NCBI GenBank assembly: GCA_964344215.1
Contig: CAYFMP010000001.1
Span: 70,428 to 134,427 of the forward strand
Origin: CAYFMP01 sp964344215
GTDB taxonomy: Bacteria > Pseudomonadota > Alphaproteobacteria > Rhodospirillales > Casp-alpha2
Length of the DNA stretch: 64,000 nucleotides
Direction of reading: 5' to 3'
The notes under the pieces are model-generated. The model saw nothing but the letters and a program-made list of their open reading frames with translations, was not told where the DNA came from and did not search any database. Made by a program: the position numbers and the translations under genes. Shown here piece after piece: positions 52,559 through 60,633 of this stretch; positions within the stretch are counted from its first letter, which is position 1; each line of letters opens with the position of its first letter.

Positions 52559-53521
52559 ATGGCTGTTTACACTGAAGTCGGCGACGGCGACCTGATCGAG
52601 TTCCTGGCCGAATACGAGCTCGGCGAGGCGGTGTCGTGCAAGGGCATCGCCGAAGGTATCGAGAACTCCAACTTCGCGCTGACCACCGACACCGGCAATT
52701 ACATCCTGACCCTTTACGAAAAGCGGGTGAACCCGGACGACCTGCCGTTCTTCCTGGGGCTCATGAACCACTTGGCTGCCGCCGGCATTCCCTGCCCGAC
52801 CCCGATCCGCGGCCGCGACGGCGAGGCGCTCCGCGAGTTGTGCGGCCGCCCGGCCGCCGTCGTCACCTTCCTGGCCGGCATGTGGCCGAGGCGGATTCAG
52901 CCCGATCACTGCGCCGAGCTCGGACGGGTGATGGCCGACATGCACCTGGCCGGGAGCGAGTTCGAAATGTCGCGGCCGAACGACCTGTCGGTTGCAAGCT
53001 GGCGGCCTTTGCTGGAGCGTTCGGCGGCGCGCGCCGACGAGGTCCGGCCCGGCCTGGCCGGCGAGCTGTCGGGCGAGCTCGACCGGCTCGAGGCCGACTG
53101 GCCGCACGACCTGCCGTCCGGCGTCATCCACGCCGATCTTTTCCCCGACAACGTGTTCTTCCACCACGACCGCCTGTCCGGTCTGATCGATTTCTACTTC
53201 GCGTGCTCCGATTCGTTCGCCTACGACCTGGCGATCTGCCTTAACGCCTGGTGCTTCGAGCCCGACGGCAGCTTCAACATCACCAAGGCGCGGCGCTTGT
53301 TGACGGCGTATCGCAAGGTCCGGGAGTTCTCGGCGGCCGAACTCGAGGCCTTGCCGCTGCTGGCCCGCGGCAGCGCCATGCGCTTCCTGTTGACCCGTCT
53401 CTACGACTGGCTGTACACGCCCGCCGATGCCCTGGTCACCCGTAAGGATCCGCTCGAATACTACGAGAAGCTGCGCTTTCACTCGGGCGTCGGCGGTCCC
53501 GGCGAATACGGCCTCGACTGA
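52559..53521 (+). CDS. thrB: Homoserine kinase, APH type (ThrB)
   Basis: 320 aa from the ATG of MAVYTEVGDGDLIEFLAEYELG. Kinase Brenner motif VIHADLFPDNVFFHHDRLSGLIDF with catalytic Asp and metal Asp. Phosphorylates homoserine in threonine synthesis. The pairing thrB-rnhA is a standard alphaproteobacterial arrangement. 7 nt separate it from rnhA. Confidence 0.93.
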   Translation: MAVYTEVGDGDLIEFLAEYELGEAVSCKGIAEGIENSNFALTTDTGNYILTLYEKRVNPDDLPFFLGLMNHLAAAGIPCPTPIRGRDGEALRELCGRPAAVVTFLAGMWPRRIQPDHCAELGRVMADMHLAGSEFEMSRPNDLSVASWRPLLERSAARADEVRPGLAGELSGELDRLEADWPHDLPSGVIHADLFPDNVFFHHDRLSGLIDFYFACSDSFAYDLAICLNAWCFEPDGSFNITKARRLLTAYRKVREFSAAELEALPLLARGSAMRFLLTRLYDWLYTPADALVTRKDPLEYYEKLRFHSGVGGPGEYGLD

Positions 53522-53528
53522 GGCGGCG

Positions 53529-53984
53529 ATGGCGGGCAGAAGCGAAATCGTCGAGATCTTCACTGACGGCGCGTGCAGCGGCAATCCCGGCCCCGGCGGC
53601 TGGGGAGTCGTGCTGCGTTGGCGCGGCCACGAGAAGGAGCTGTCGGGCGGCGAGCCCGAAACCACCAACAACCGCATGGAATTGACGGCGGCGATCGTCG
53701 GCTTGGAAGCGTTGACGCGCGACAGCCGCGCCGTCGTCACCACCGACAGCACCTATGTCCGCGACGGCATCACCCGATGGATCCACAATTGGAAGCGCAA
53801 CGGTTGGAAAACGGCGGCCAAGAAGCCGGTCAAGAACGAGGACCTGTGGCGCCGTCTTGATGCGGCGCTCGAAGGCCACAACATCGAGTGGCAGTGGGTG
53901 AAGGGCCACGCCGGTCATCCGGAAAACGAACGGGCCGACCAACTGGCCCGGCAAGCGGCCGAGGAGGCGGCGGAGACGAGATAG
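53529..53984 (+). CDS. rnhA: Ribonuclease HI
   Basis: 151 aa. Catalytic residues visible: Asp in FTDGACSGNPGPGGWG, Glu in TNNRMELTAAI, Asp in TTDSTYVRDGI, and His/Asp in GHAGHPENERADQLAR. Degrades RNA in RNA-DNA hybrids. The C-terminal 47 nt at 53916-53962 recur exactly in the following LysR gene. ATG chosen over the longer frame inside thrB. Confidence 0.96.
   Translation: MAGRSEIVEIFTDGACSGNPGPGGWGVVLRWRGHEKELSGGEPETTNNRMELTAAIVGLEALTRDSRAVVTTDSTYVRDGITRWIHNWKRNGWKTAAKKPVKNEDLWRRLDAALEGHNIEWQWVKGHAGHPENERADQLARQAAEEAAETR
53916..53962 (+). repeat. 47-bp repeat, rnhA copy
   Basis: Identical, base for base, to 55248-55294 at the 3' end of the LysR gene. A diverged third copy lies at about 58690-58735. 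It encodes HPENERADQLARQAAE in both full copies, in the same frame. Confidence 0.95.
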
Positions 53985-54013
53985 CGGGAGGGCCGCCACC
54001 CCGGCCTTGGAAA

Positions 54014-54190
54014 CTACATCAGTCCGAGGCCCCAGCGCATGCGGGACAAGACGGCGTTGGGATTTTCACGGCGCGGTTCGAATTCGCGGCCGGGGATTCG
54101 TGGGCTCAGAGGCTCGCCGAAACGGTCGTAAATCGCCAACTGGCCCGGCATCCAACGCGGACGGGTGATTCTGCGTAAAGATTTCATCAT
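54014..54190 (-). CDS. Possible small basic protein
   Basis: 58 aa, Arg-rich (KSLRRITRPRWMPGQLAIYDRFGEPLSPRIPG). No family recognised and no clear ribosome site. It is divergent from the LysR gene and shares its 28-bp palindrome region. It could equally be a chance frame in the GC-rich part of this spacer. Confidence 0.3.
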   Translation of the reverse strand: MMKSLRRITRPRWMPGQLAIYDRFGEPLSPRIPGREFEPRRENPNAVLSRMRWGLGLM

Positions 54191-54280
54191 GTCCAATTCT
54201 CATCTATCTGAATTCGCGCTTGCAGGCTATTCTGTATGTTATTCAGGAATTTTGTGGATTTCAAAGGATCGATTCTCATA

Positions 54281-54308
54281 TAATACATGAATAATTATTC
54301 ATGTATTA
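54281..54308. promoter_or_regulatory. 28-bp perfect palindrome before LysR gene
   Basis: Arms TAATACATGAATAA and its exact complement, no mismatch, no spacer. It ends against the AGGAGGG ribosome site of the LysR gene. The surroundings are AT-rich. A strong candidate operator for autoregulation; as RNA it would form a 12-bp hairpin that could hide the ribosome site. Confidence 0.65.
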
Positions 54309-54320
54309 GGAGGGTGCTTC

Positions 54321-55313
54321 ATGGTCCACTTGCCGCCGATGGCGGCGCTCCGCGCCCTCGACGCCGCCGCCCGCCACCTCAGTTTCACGCGCGCCGCCAC
54401 CGAGTTGAACGTGACCCAGAGCGCGGTCAGCCATCAGATCAAACACCTCGAGGATCTGTGGGCAGTGAAATTGTTCGAGCGGCTGCCGAGGAGAATCGAA
54501 TTGACGTCGGCCGGTCGGGCTCTGGCGCCGGTGGCGGAGGAATTTTTTTCCCGCCTCGAACGCACGCTCGCCGATCTCGCCGAGACCGACGGGCACACCG
54601 CGTTGCAGATCCAGGTGCTGCCGTCTTTCGCCGTTAAGTGGCTGGTGCCGCGGCTGCAGGCGTTCCGGGACGCGCATCCCGATATCGACGTTTGGATTAC
54701 CACGCGGATTGCCGAACATGTGCGGTTCGAGGGCGGCCGGCTCGACGGCGTTATCCACATGGGTACCGGCGAGTATCCGGGGTTGGCGGCAACCCACCTG
54801 ATGGGCGACCAAGTGTTCCCTGTCTGCCGGCCTCGGTTTCTCAAGGAATGGGAGGTTCCCAAGGAGCCTGCCGACCTTTGCCGGTTGCCGTTGATGTTGC
54901 GTCAAGAAGAATACAGCGTGCCGACTTGGGAATCCTGGTTCGAGCGGGCCGGTGTGCCGGCGGAGGTTTATGCCAAGGCGCTTAGCGAGGGGACGCGGTT
55001 CCCGGATTCCAACATGGCGATCCAGGCTGCGTTCGAGGGGCTCGGCGTCGCCTTGGCGCGGCGCGCTTACGTCTGGGACGACCTCAAATCGGGGCGGCTG
55101 GTACGCCTGTTCAACGTCGAGTGCGCCGCTCAGTTCTCTTACTATCTGGTCTGCCCGAAAAACCGGGCCGAGCGCCCGGCCGTCGCCGCCTTCAGGGAGT
55201 GGCTGGTCGCCGAGGCCAAGCGCGCGGAAGCCGAGTACGACGACGGCCATCCGGAAAACGAACGGGCCGACCAACTGGCCCGGCAAGCGGCCGAACGGGC
55301 GGCGGCGGAATAG
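54321..55313 (+). CDS. LysR family regulator (GcvA type) with RNase H-derived tail
   Basis: 330 aa. wHTH AARHLSFTRAATELNVTQSAVSHQIKHLEDLW and a GcvA/AmpR-like effector domain (PSFAVKWLVPRLQAFRDAHPDIDV). The normal end of this family lies near AFREWLVAEAKRAEAEYDDG. Here it continues GHPENERADQLARQAA and a few residues more, in the frame of rnhA, because the 3' end of rnhA has been copied in. AGGAGGG precedes the ATG. Target genes unknown. Confidence 0.88.
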   Translation: MVHLPPMAALRALDAAARHLSFTRAATELNVTQSAVSHQIKHLEDLWAVKLFERLPRRIELTSAGRALAPVAEEFFSRLERTLADLAETDGHTALQIQVLPSFAVKWLVPRLQAFRDAHPDIDVWITTRIAEHVRFEGGRLDGVIHMGTGEYPGLAATHLMGDQVFPVCRPRFLKEWEVPKEPADLCRLPLMLRQEEYSVPTWESWFERAGVPAEVYAKALSEGTRFPDSNMAIQAAFEGLGVALARRAYVWDDLKSGRLVRLFNVECAAQFSYYLVCPKNRAERPAVAAFREWLVAEAKRAEAEYDDGHPENERADQLARQAAERAAAE

Positions 55314-55434
55314 GAAAACGCGGCCGCGCTACGGACGGCGAGCGCGCCGCTCACGAAGCGCTGTCGCCGCCGGTGGCGTTGTCTTCGTCGGCCGAATCGG
55401 ATGCCTGCGGTTGCTCGGATTCGAGGCCGAGCGC
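55110..55434 (+). repeat. Direct repeat, left copy (LysR tail, rnhA tail, response-regulator tail)
   Basis: About 325 bp aligning with 58551-58869. In order: the end of the LysR gene (very close), the rnhA-derived tail, then, reversed, the end of a response-regulator gene reading ALGLESEQPQASDSADEDNATGGDSAS to a stop at 55351-55353. The latter differs from the intact regulator mostly in ways that keep it readable. Confidence 0.85.
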
Positions 55435-55468
55435 ATTTAGGAAACGGCTGGTAGAGATGAGCCCGGCG

Positions 55469-55630
55469 TCATACAGGCACTTGGTGTTCTAGATAACGTA
55501 TAACCGCATAGAGGCCAAGGAACAGAAAGAGAGCGACAAACAGAGTTACCTTCAGGAATGATGGATGCTCACGCTGCTTCGGCGGATACTCTGGCGCGCT
55601 CAAACCGGTAAGAGGATTGTTTCGGTTCAA
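55469..55630 (-). CDS. Small C-terminally anchored membrane protein
   Basis: 53 aa from a TTG start (MNRNNPLTGLSAPEYPPKQ) with AAAGGAA 9 nt upstream; the frame is open further but no ATG with a ribosome site exists. One C-terminal transmembrane helix (FLKVTLFVALFLFLGLYAVI) and a short tail. No family recognised. Lies just inside the low-GC segment between the direct repeats. The 349 nt between it and the next gene (55631-55979) show nothing recognisable. Confidence 0.45.
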   Translation of the reverse strand: MNRNNPLTGLSAPEYPPKQREHPSFLKVTLFVALFLFLGLYAVIRYLEHQVPV

Positions 55631-55979
55631 TTTGCCTGTTCCTTTCTGGCGCTCCCCCGTTGAGCAAACAACGAAAACCTCTTCGGATAGTGCTGGACGC
55701 CACCCAAATACACGCAGTCGCGGGTACACGCTTCTATATCTAATAACAATTATCCCAGTTTTCGTTTTATTCGACAAACGGAAGTTATTGGCCGTTAATA
55801 TCGATAAAATAGATATAAATTACCCGTTGGCACCCACACTTAACCTATATGGATGCAGCCGAAGCAGGGAAAAACCGAGACTACTTGCGAGAGGTGCTCG
55901 GATACGAATGCGCAGTGGTAGAACAGTGGTGACTCCCCGATCTACCGGAATCTTCGATGGGTTGGTTTCTTAACTCTGC

Positions 55980-56840
55980 TCAAGTATTCGTCTTGGTTGC
56001 GATAACCCAACGCAGCCCTTTGAGAACGGATTCGAGAAATTCCTCGGCATGTTCCGTCGCATAGACCGCATAAACCGGCAATTCAAACGTAGGTGCCTTT
56101 TCGACGAGCCGAAGGCGGCCTTTCTCAACATGTCTGGAGACCGCACGTAGCGGGAAGTAGCCCGCTCCACCATAGTCGAGAAGGTAATTGAGCCCATGGG
56201 TGCCAAGGGCCAAATGCAAACGAGCGTTCGATTTTTTCGGAAAGTTCAGCGAGTGCCATGTTCGAAATTCGATCCCCCAATCGGTATACACATACTCACC
56301 ATCCGATTCCGAATCGATACAATCCTCTGTTGTGACGAGAACGAGCGTTTCGGCGAACAGGCGTTCGATTTCCAGTCCCGGACGGCTCTGCGGCGTATAC
56401 ATTACCCCAACGTCGATCATTCCTTCGGCCAAACGCACCATCAGCCTGTCAGGTTGACCGTATTCCGCGCGCACACAGAGGCCAGGAATGTGTTTCTCCA
56501 TCCACTTGAGCCAATTCAATAAGAGATGATCCCACAGGCTGGCTTGTCCTCCGACGGTCAGCAAAGCGGTGAAACCGCTTGGACCCGCGACCTGATGACA
56601 AGCCTGTTCCCAGACTTGGGTCATCGAAATCGCAAACCGTTGGAACTGTTCACCGGCCGGGGTGAGCGACGCGCCCAACTTGCTGCGCACGAACAATTGA
56701 CGCCCAAGTTGTTGCTCAAGCGATTGGATACGGCAGCTTACCGTAGACTGCGATACATTGAGTCGCTTTGCCGCTCGTACAAAACTTCCCGTGTTCACGA
56801 CCTCGACAAAGGTTCTGGCCAGATTGACATCCATCGACAT
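55980..56840 (-). CDS. LysR family regulator
   Basis: 286 aa. wHTH GSFVRAAKRLNVSQSTVSCRIQSLEQQLGRQLFVRSKLG and a full effector domain. Lower GC than neighbours. No obvious divergent target gene; the spacer of about 320 nt upstream is AT-rich and holds only short frames. Start could also be the second Met (MDVNLA). Confidence 0.88.
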   Translation of the reverse strand: MSMDVNLARTFVEVVNTGSFVRAAKRLNVSQSTVSCRIQSLEQQLGRQLFVRSKLGASLTPAGEQFQRFAISMTQVWEQACHQVAGPSGFTALLTVGGQASLWDHLLLNWLKWMEKHIPGLCVRAEYGQPDRLMVRLAEGMIDVGVMYTPQSRPGLEIERLFAETLVLVTTEDCIDSESDGEYVYTDWGIEFRTWHSLNFPKKSNARLHLALGTHGLNYLLDYGGAGYFPLRAVSRHVEKGRLRLVEKAPTFELPVYAVYATEHAEEFLESVLKGLRWVIATKTNT

Positions 56841-57053
56841 GCTCGATTAGCGCTCTGATTGCCACGCGACAGTCAATTAATACCATCTATTTTTTAGATA
56901 TCAAAAGCCGATAAAATCCGTTTGTCATATAGTAAGAATTCCGGCACCCTTCCTCGCGTAGCAAGGTGTTCTTTCATCACTGTTCCCTGCGTCTGTTTGT
57001 TCCCGGAAACAAATGCCTCCTGTGGGGGCGGTGGTTGCTCTGAGGCGAAGGAG

Positions 57054-57123
57054 AGAACCTTCTCGGATGAGGTTCTTGTTGCTGAGGAGAGGGGCCGCTC
57101 GCTTGATTTTCGTGGGCGGCCCC
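57054..57123 (+). other. Two adjacent hairpins upstream of small ORF
   Basis: AGAACCT-N9-AGGTTCT at 57054-57076 and GGGGCCGC ... GCGGCCCC at about 57091-57123. They lie 36 nt before the next start. They may be a structured leader or a terminator for something upstream; the U-tract is missing. Confidence 0.35.
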
Positions 57124-57158
57124 ACCTTCTTCAACCCGTAAGGTGGGACGCGAAGTAG

Positions 57159-57353
57159 ATGGAAACTTTCGAAACTCAGACAAACAAATTGCATGACCAA
57201 ACCAAATTTTCTCAACATGTTTCGAGTTGGCCCGCCAACGAAATCGTCATGCGGGAGCTTGTCTTGACCGGTATGACGGACCAAGAGATTGCCGCGAGGT
57301 TCGGTGTAGCGGCCGGTGAAGTTGCCGTGCGGCGGGAAGCATTCGGTCTATAG
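57159..57353 (+). CDS. Small HTH-like protein
   Basis: 64 aa. The C-terminal half, LVLTGMTDQEIAARFGVAAGEVAVRREAFGL, has the spacing of a helix-turn-helix (D/E-I-A...F-G-V). The N-terminal half is polar. Possibly a small DNA-binding protein. No ribosome site of good quality. Located between the two direct repeats, 36 nt before a PAS_5 gene. Confidence 0.4.
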   Translation: METFETQTNKLHDQTKFSQHVSSWPANEIVMRELVLTGMTDQEIAARFGVAAGEVAVRREAFGL

Positions 57354-57389
57354 CAGAATCTCTCCAAACACGTTCAATCGAGAACCGAC

Positions 57390-57917
57390 ATGGATACAGT
57401 CGAAAGCTCGAAGTTCCCAAAAGGGAAACCGAAATCAAGGGCACAAGATACTTTCATCGAGATCAGTGATCTTGGAGAGGGAGGATTCCGAGTCTGTTAC
57501 CGGTACTGGACGATTCTTATGTGTGGACGAGTGGGGCCGTCTTTGAAGGAATTCGATCTGTTCGAGCTTCCTTCAAGGATAACTCCATATGTCTCCCTGG
57601 TCGACGTGCAGATGGAACCAACCGATTTCGTCTATCGCTTCTGGGGAGCCGGTCTTTCTAAGGAGTTGCATGTCGACCCCACAGGGAAATCGTTAAGCGA
57701 GCTGGAAACCGACGACTGGAAATTTCTTACGATGGCCCAATATTTGAGAGTCGTAGAGAATAGGAAACCGATCGCTCTCGAGCACGCCTTCGTCCCTGGA
57801 ACAACCGAGCGCAAGAGCGAGATATTTCAAACACTCCTTCTTCCGCTGTCGACTGAGGGCTCGTCCGTCGACAACATCGTCTCATACACCAATTTGGATC
57901 AGAGCTTGGTTAGGTAA
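57390..57917 (+). CDS. PAS_5 (pfam07310-like) domain protein
   Basis: 175 aa. FDLFELPSRITPYVSLVDVQMEPTDFVYRFWGAGLSKELHVDPTGKSLSEL is the pattern of alphaproteobacterial PAS_5 proteins (GT.....GRDLTG type). No output domain. Lower GC than the core genes. Possibly a sensory subunit; partner unknown. The broken gene that follows is in another frame. Confidence 0.7.
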   Translation: MDTVESSKFPKGKPKSRAQDTFIEISDLGEGGFRVCYRYWTILMCGRVGPSLKEFDLFELPSRITPYVSLVDVQMEPTDFVYRFWGAGLSKELHVDPTGKSLSELETDDWKFLTMAQYLRVVENRKPIALEHAFVPGTTERKSEIFQTLLLPLSTEGSSVDNIVSYTNLDQSLVR

Positions 57918-57951
57918 TCACATCGGAGCGACCGACATTGCCGTTGGCGAA

Positions 57952-58335
57952 ATGAAGGGTGAATTCACCGGCCGAATCCTGGCGTAGAGGTTTGAGGCGG
58001 TCAAGAATGATTGGCAGGACTCTCCGGGCGACGAGCGCTCTCGTATTGGTCTCGTCAGCGAACTCAGACGCAGCGTTCTAGGCACTCGAGAATGGCGGAT
58101 TCGGGACTGGATCGTCGGCGGTGATTGGGTTCCCGAAAAGATCGCTCATGGGGAACTCGACGGAGAGGAGGCTGACTACCGGTGGGTTGCTTGTGACAGA
58201 GCTCCGTTGCTCGAAATGGAAAACGTTTTCGAATCCGTCATCGCCATTGACGAAAGAAACCGCACGATCCACATCCTCGTTTACAGGGATTCAGTGGACA
58301 AAATGGTACTCATGAAAAAGGTTTCCTCGGGATAA
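57952..58335 (+). pseudogene. Unknown gene interrupted by an amber codon
   Basis: From ATG 57952 the frame reads MKGEFTGRILA, then TAG at 57985-57987, then 115 further protein-like codons (RFEAVKNDWQDSPGDERSR ... EWRIRDWIVGGDWVPEKI ... ILVYRDSVDKMVLMKKVSSG) to TAA at 58333-58335. No alternative start lies after the TAG. The downstream part has no stop for 345 nt and has a natural amino acid composition. No family recognised. Probably an inactivated gene. Confidence 0.45.
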
Positions 58336-58550
58336 ATACCTTCCTCGTCTTTAGGAGAAGCCATTCCCTGTCACGGGCGGACTCGCGATCACCGTCTTCC
58401 CCATGGCTGAGGTATCTCGACGAGCGAAAATCATAGACACAGTGCTGCCAACTCCTTGATAGCCGAGCGGAGTCGCAACGAAACGATCCGAGCGCAGAAC
58501 CGTTGCCGGCGGAGTTCACAAAACCCTGTGCGACGGGCGAAGGTTACTGC

Positions 58551-58869
58551 TTCAACGTCGAATGCGCCGCTCAGTTCTCTTACTACCTGGTCAGTCCGAG
58601 CAACCGGGCCGAGCGCCCGGCCGTCGCCGCCTTCAGGGAGTGGCTGGTCGCCGAGGCCAAGCGCGCGGAAGCCGAGTACGACGACGGCTAACCGGAAAAC
58701 GAACGGGCCGGTCGACCGGCCCGGCGGGCGGCCGAGCGGGCGGCGGCGGAATAGGGAAACGCGGCCGCGCTACGGATCGCGACCCTGCCGCTCACGAAGC
58801 GCTGTCGTCTTCGGCCGGTTCGGGGGCCGTGTCGGCTGCCGGCTCCTGTTCGGATTCGAGCCCGAGCGC
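58551..58869 (+). repeat. Direct repeat, right copy
   Basis: Pairs with 55110-55434. Contains the last 46 codons of a LysR gene with no 5' part (FNVECAAQFSYYLV ... AEYDDG, here closed by TAA), a diverged rnhA tail, and the 3' end of the intact response-regulator gene. The 215 nt before it (58336-58550) show no gene. Confidence 0.85.
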
Positions 58870-59391
58870 TTCCTCGACGTTCTTGCGGTCGGTCTGGCGG
58901 CGGCCGCCCTCGACGAAGCGATCGCGGTGCCAGCGACGGTCCGGCCCGACGTAGGTCTCGCTTTTGATGAACTCGCGCGGCTGTTCGATGATCCGGACCA
59001 AGTGCTCGTAGATGGTCTTGGCCGAAACCGGCTGCGCCAGGAACTCGCTCATGCCGGCGTCGCGGGCCTTATAGACCTGGGACTGCTCGGTGTGGGGAGT
59101 AACCATGATGACCGGGACCTCCTGGTTGGGACTCGACTTGTCCCGGCGGATCTTGTTGAGTAGGGCGATGCCGTCGAACTTAGGTCCCCAGTCGATGAAG
59201 ACGACGTCGGGATCGACGTTGCGGAAGGTGTCGAAGGCGTCCTCCGGGGTCGCCACCTCGTAAATCTTCTGGATGCCGAACTTGTGCAGCACCTCGCGGA
59301 TGATGGTCCGCATGGTCGAATGCTTTTCGGCGATCAGGATCACCAGACTGCTGAGATCATAGGACGGAAGCTCGCCGGTACCATTTTGCAT
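58792..59391 (-). CDS. Response regulator with atypical receiver domain
   Basis: 199 aa from the ATG preceded by GGTGGGAGA. Receiver fold: LVILIAEKHSTMRTIIREVL, phospho-acceptor Asp in VVFIDWGPKFDG, Thr in VIMVTPHT. The acidic pair reads EK instead of DD, and the conserved Lys before Pro is Gln (FLAQPVSAK), so classical phosphorylation chemistry may be altered. Basic C-terminus with YVGPDRRWHRDR, common in alphaproteobacterial single-domain regulators, and an acidic end. Its 3' end lies in the right direct repeat. Confidence 0.85.
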   Translation of the reverse strand: MQNGTGELPSYDLSSLVILIAEKHSTMRTIIREVLHKFGIQKIYEVATPEDAFDTFRNVDPDVVFIDWGPKFDGIALLNKIRRDKSSPNQEVPVIMVTPHTEQSQVYKARDAGMSEFLAQPVSAKTIYEHLVRIIEQPREFIKSETYVGPDRRWHRDRFVEGGRRQTDRKNVEEALGLESEQEPAADTAPEPAEDDSAS

Positions 59392-59440
59392 GCCGATTCT
59401 CCCACCCCGCAGGTTCCTTAGCACATTACGAACCGCAGTC

Positions 59441-59752
59441 TCAATGACCCTTGCGGCGGCCGCGGATTTGCATGGCTTCGGTCTCCAGTTCGGTGCGATG
59501 GCGCTCGATCAGGTCCTCGATGACCGAGGCGACGGTGTGCTTGCGGACCGGTTTCTTCGGCCGGCGGCCCTTTCTGGAAGCCTCGGCGACGTCGGCGATG
59601 TCGCGGGCCAACGCCGCGTCGCGCAGAATCTCGAGGGTATCGCGGCTGACGCGGATGGTGGTGACGACCTTGTCGTCGCCGGCGCCTTGCGCCGGACGTC
59701 CGGCCGCGCCTTTCTCGCTGTCCGCCGAAGGTTTCGCCAGCATCTGGACCAC
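59441..59752 (-). CDS. Hypothetical protein with ribbon-helix-helix-like segment
   Basis: 103 aa. VVTTIRVSRDTLEILRDAALARD has the strand-helix spacing of a ribbon-helix-helix protein, then a basic linker (SRKGRRPKKPVRKHTVASVIEDLIERHR). Possibly DNA binding. Same strand as the response regulator, 50 nt upstream of it. Confidence 0.6.
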   Translation of the reverse strand: MVQMLAKPSADSEKGAAGRPAQGAGDDKVVTTIRVSRDTLEILRDAALARDIADVAEASRKGRRPKKPVRKHTVASVIEDLIERHRTELETEAMQIRGRRKGH

Positions 59753-59848
59753 CCCTCTTCGAACGCTTTTCCGAATTCGATTCTCGGGGTAGGGGTGTCG
59801 AGTGGTCGATGACCTAGATCAAGTCGGGACGCGTGCCCGGACCGGCCG

Positions 59849-60043
59849 TTACGGCCAGCCGATCCAGTCGCTCGCCATCATCAAAAGGCCGAGCGCGACC
59901 AGGGCGGCGCCGACCACGGTCAGACGCATGGTCAGTTCGTGATAGGCCATGCGCGCCAACAACGGGCTTTCCAGCCTGTCCTTCAGGTAGAACAGGGCGA
60001 GGATGGCGCCGATGAGCGCGATGCCGACGAGGGCCATAATCAT
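59849..60043 (-). CDS. Small two-helix membrane protein
   Basis: 64 aa from ATG (MIMALVGIALIGAILALFYLKDRLE). Two transmembrane helices with the link YHELTMRLTVV and a second helix AALVALGLLMMASDW. Longer frames upstream overlap the peroxiredoxin gene and are rejected. Unknown function; 38 nt after the peroxiredoxin gene. Confidence 0.6.
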   Translation of the reverse strand: MIMALVGIALIGAILALFYLKDRLESPLLARMAYHELTMRLTVVGAALVALGLLMMASDWIGWP

Positions 60044-60081
60044 CGGAGTATTCCGGTAAACGGCTCCGGGCAGCGCGGAAT

Positions 60082-60564
60082 CTAAAGTTCGCCGAGCATT
60101 TTTTCGGCGGAAGTGTCCTCGAAGGTGCCGGGCGGGTCGACGTGGAGGCTCTTGACGACGCCATCCTCGACGACCATCGAGAATCGCTGGCACCGCACGC
60201 CCATGCCACGCTCGGTGAGGTCGAGATCGAGCCCGACGGCCTTGGCGAAAAAGGCGCTGCCGTCGGCCACCATCAGGACCTTGTCACCGACGCCCTGGTC
60301 TTGTCCCCACGCCCCCATGACGAAGGCATCGTTGACCGACAGGCAGACGATGGCATCCACGCCTTTCGCCTTGATGGCATCGGCGTTGTCGACGAAGCCC
60401 GGCAGGTGCTGGGCCGAACAGGTCGGCGTGAAGGCGCCGGGCAGGCCGAAGACGGCGACCTTCTTGCCTTTGAAGATATCGTCGGTGGAAAGGCCGCTCG
60501 GGCCGTCCTGCGTCATCGTCGTCAGATCGACGGACGGGATGGTGTCGCCTACGCTGATGGTCAT
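60082..60564 (-). CDS. Peroxiredoxin, Prx5 type
   Basis: 160 aa. Peroxidatic site LPGAFTPTCSAQHLPGF with the TxxC motif and a later conserved Arg (GVRCQRFSM). Reduces H2O2 and organic peroxides, probably with glutathione or glutaredoxin. A peroxiredoxin near thrB-rnhA is a common alphaproteobacterial arrangement. Confidence 0.92.
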   Translation of the reverse strand: MTISVGDTIPSVDLTTMTQDGPSGLSTDDIFKGKKVAVFGLPGAFTPTCSAQHLPGFVDNADAIKAKGVDAIVCLSVNDAFVMGAWGQDQGVGDKVLMVADGSAFFAKAVGLDLDLTERGMGVRCQRFSMVVEDGVVKSLHVDPPGTFEDTSAEKMLGEL

Positions 60565-60633
60565 GTAATGGTCCCCCTTGGGTCTGATCAGTCGGTTATT
60601 CTTACAGATAGCGGCCCGCCGTCGGAATTCCAG

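Noticed and set aside
57985..57987. Amber codon as a pyrrolysine site
   Set aside because: No pyl genes or methylamine methyltransferases are in view, and the protein matches no Pyl family; a plain nonsense mutation is simpler.
58078..58315. Short frames on both strands in 58078-58315
   Set aside because: They overlap the better, amber-interrupted frame of 57952-58335, have Ser/Thr/Arg-rich noise-like sequence and no ribosome sites.
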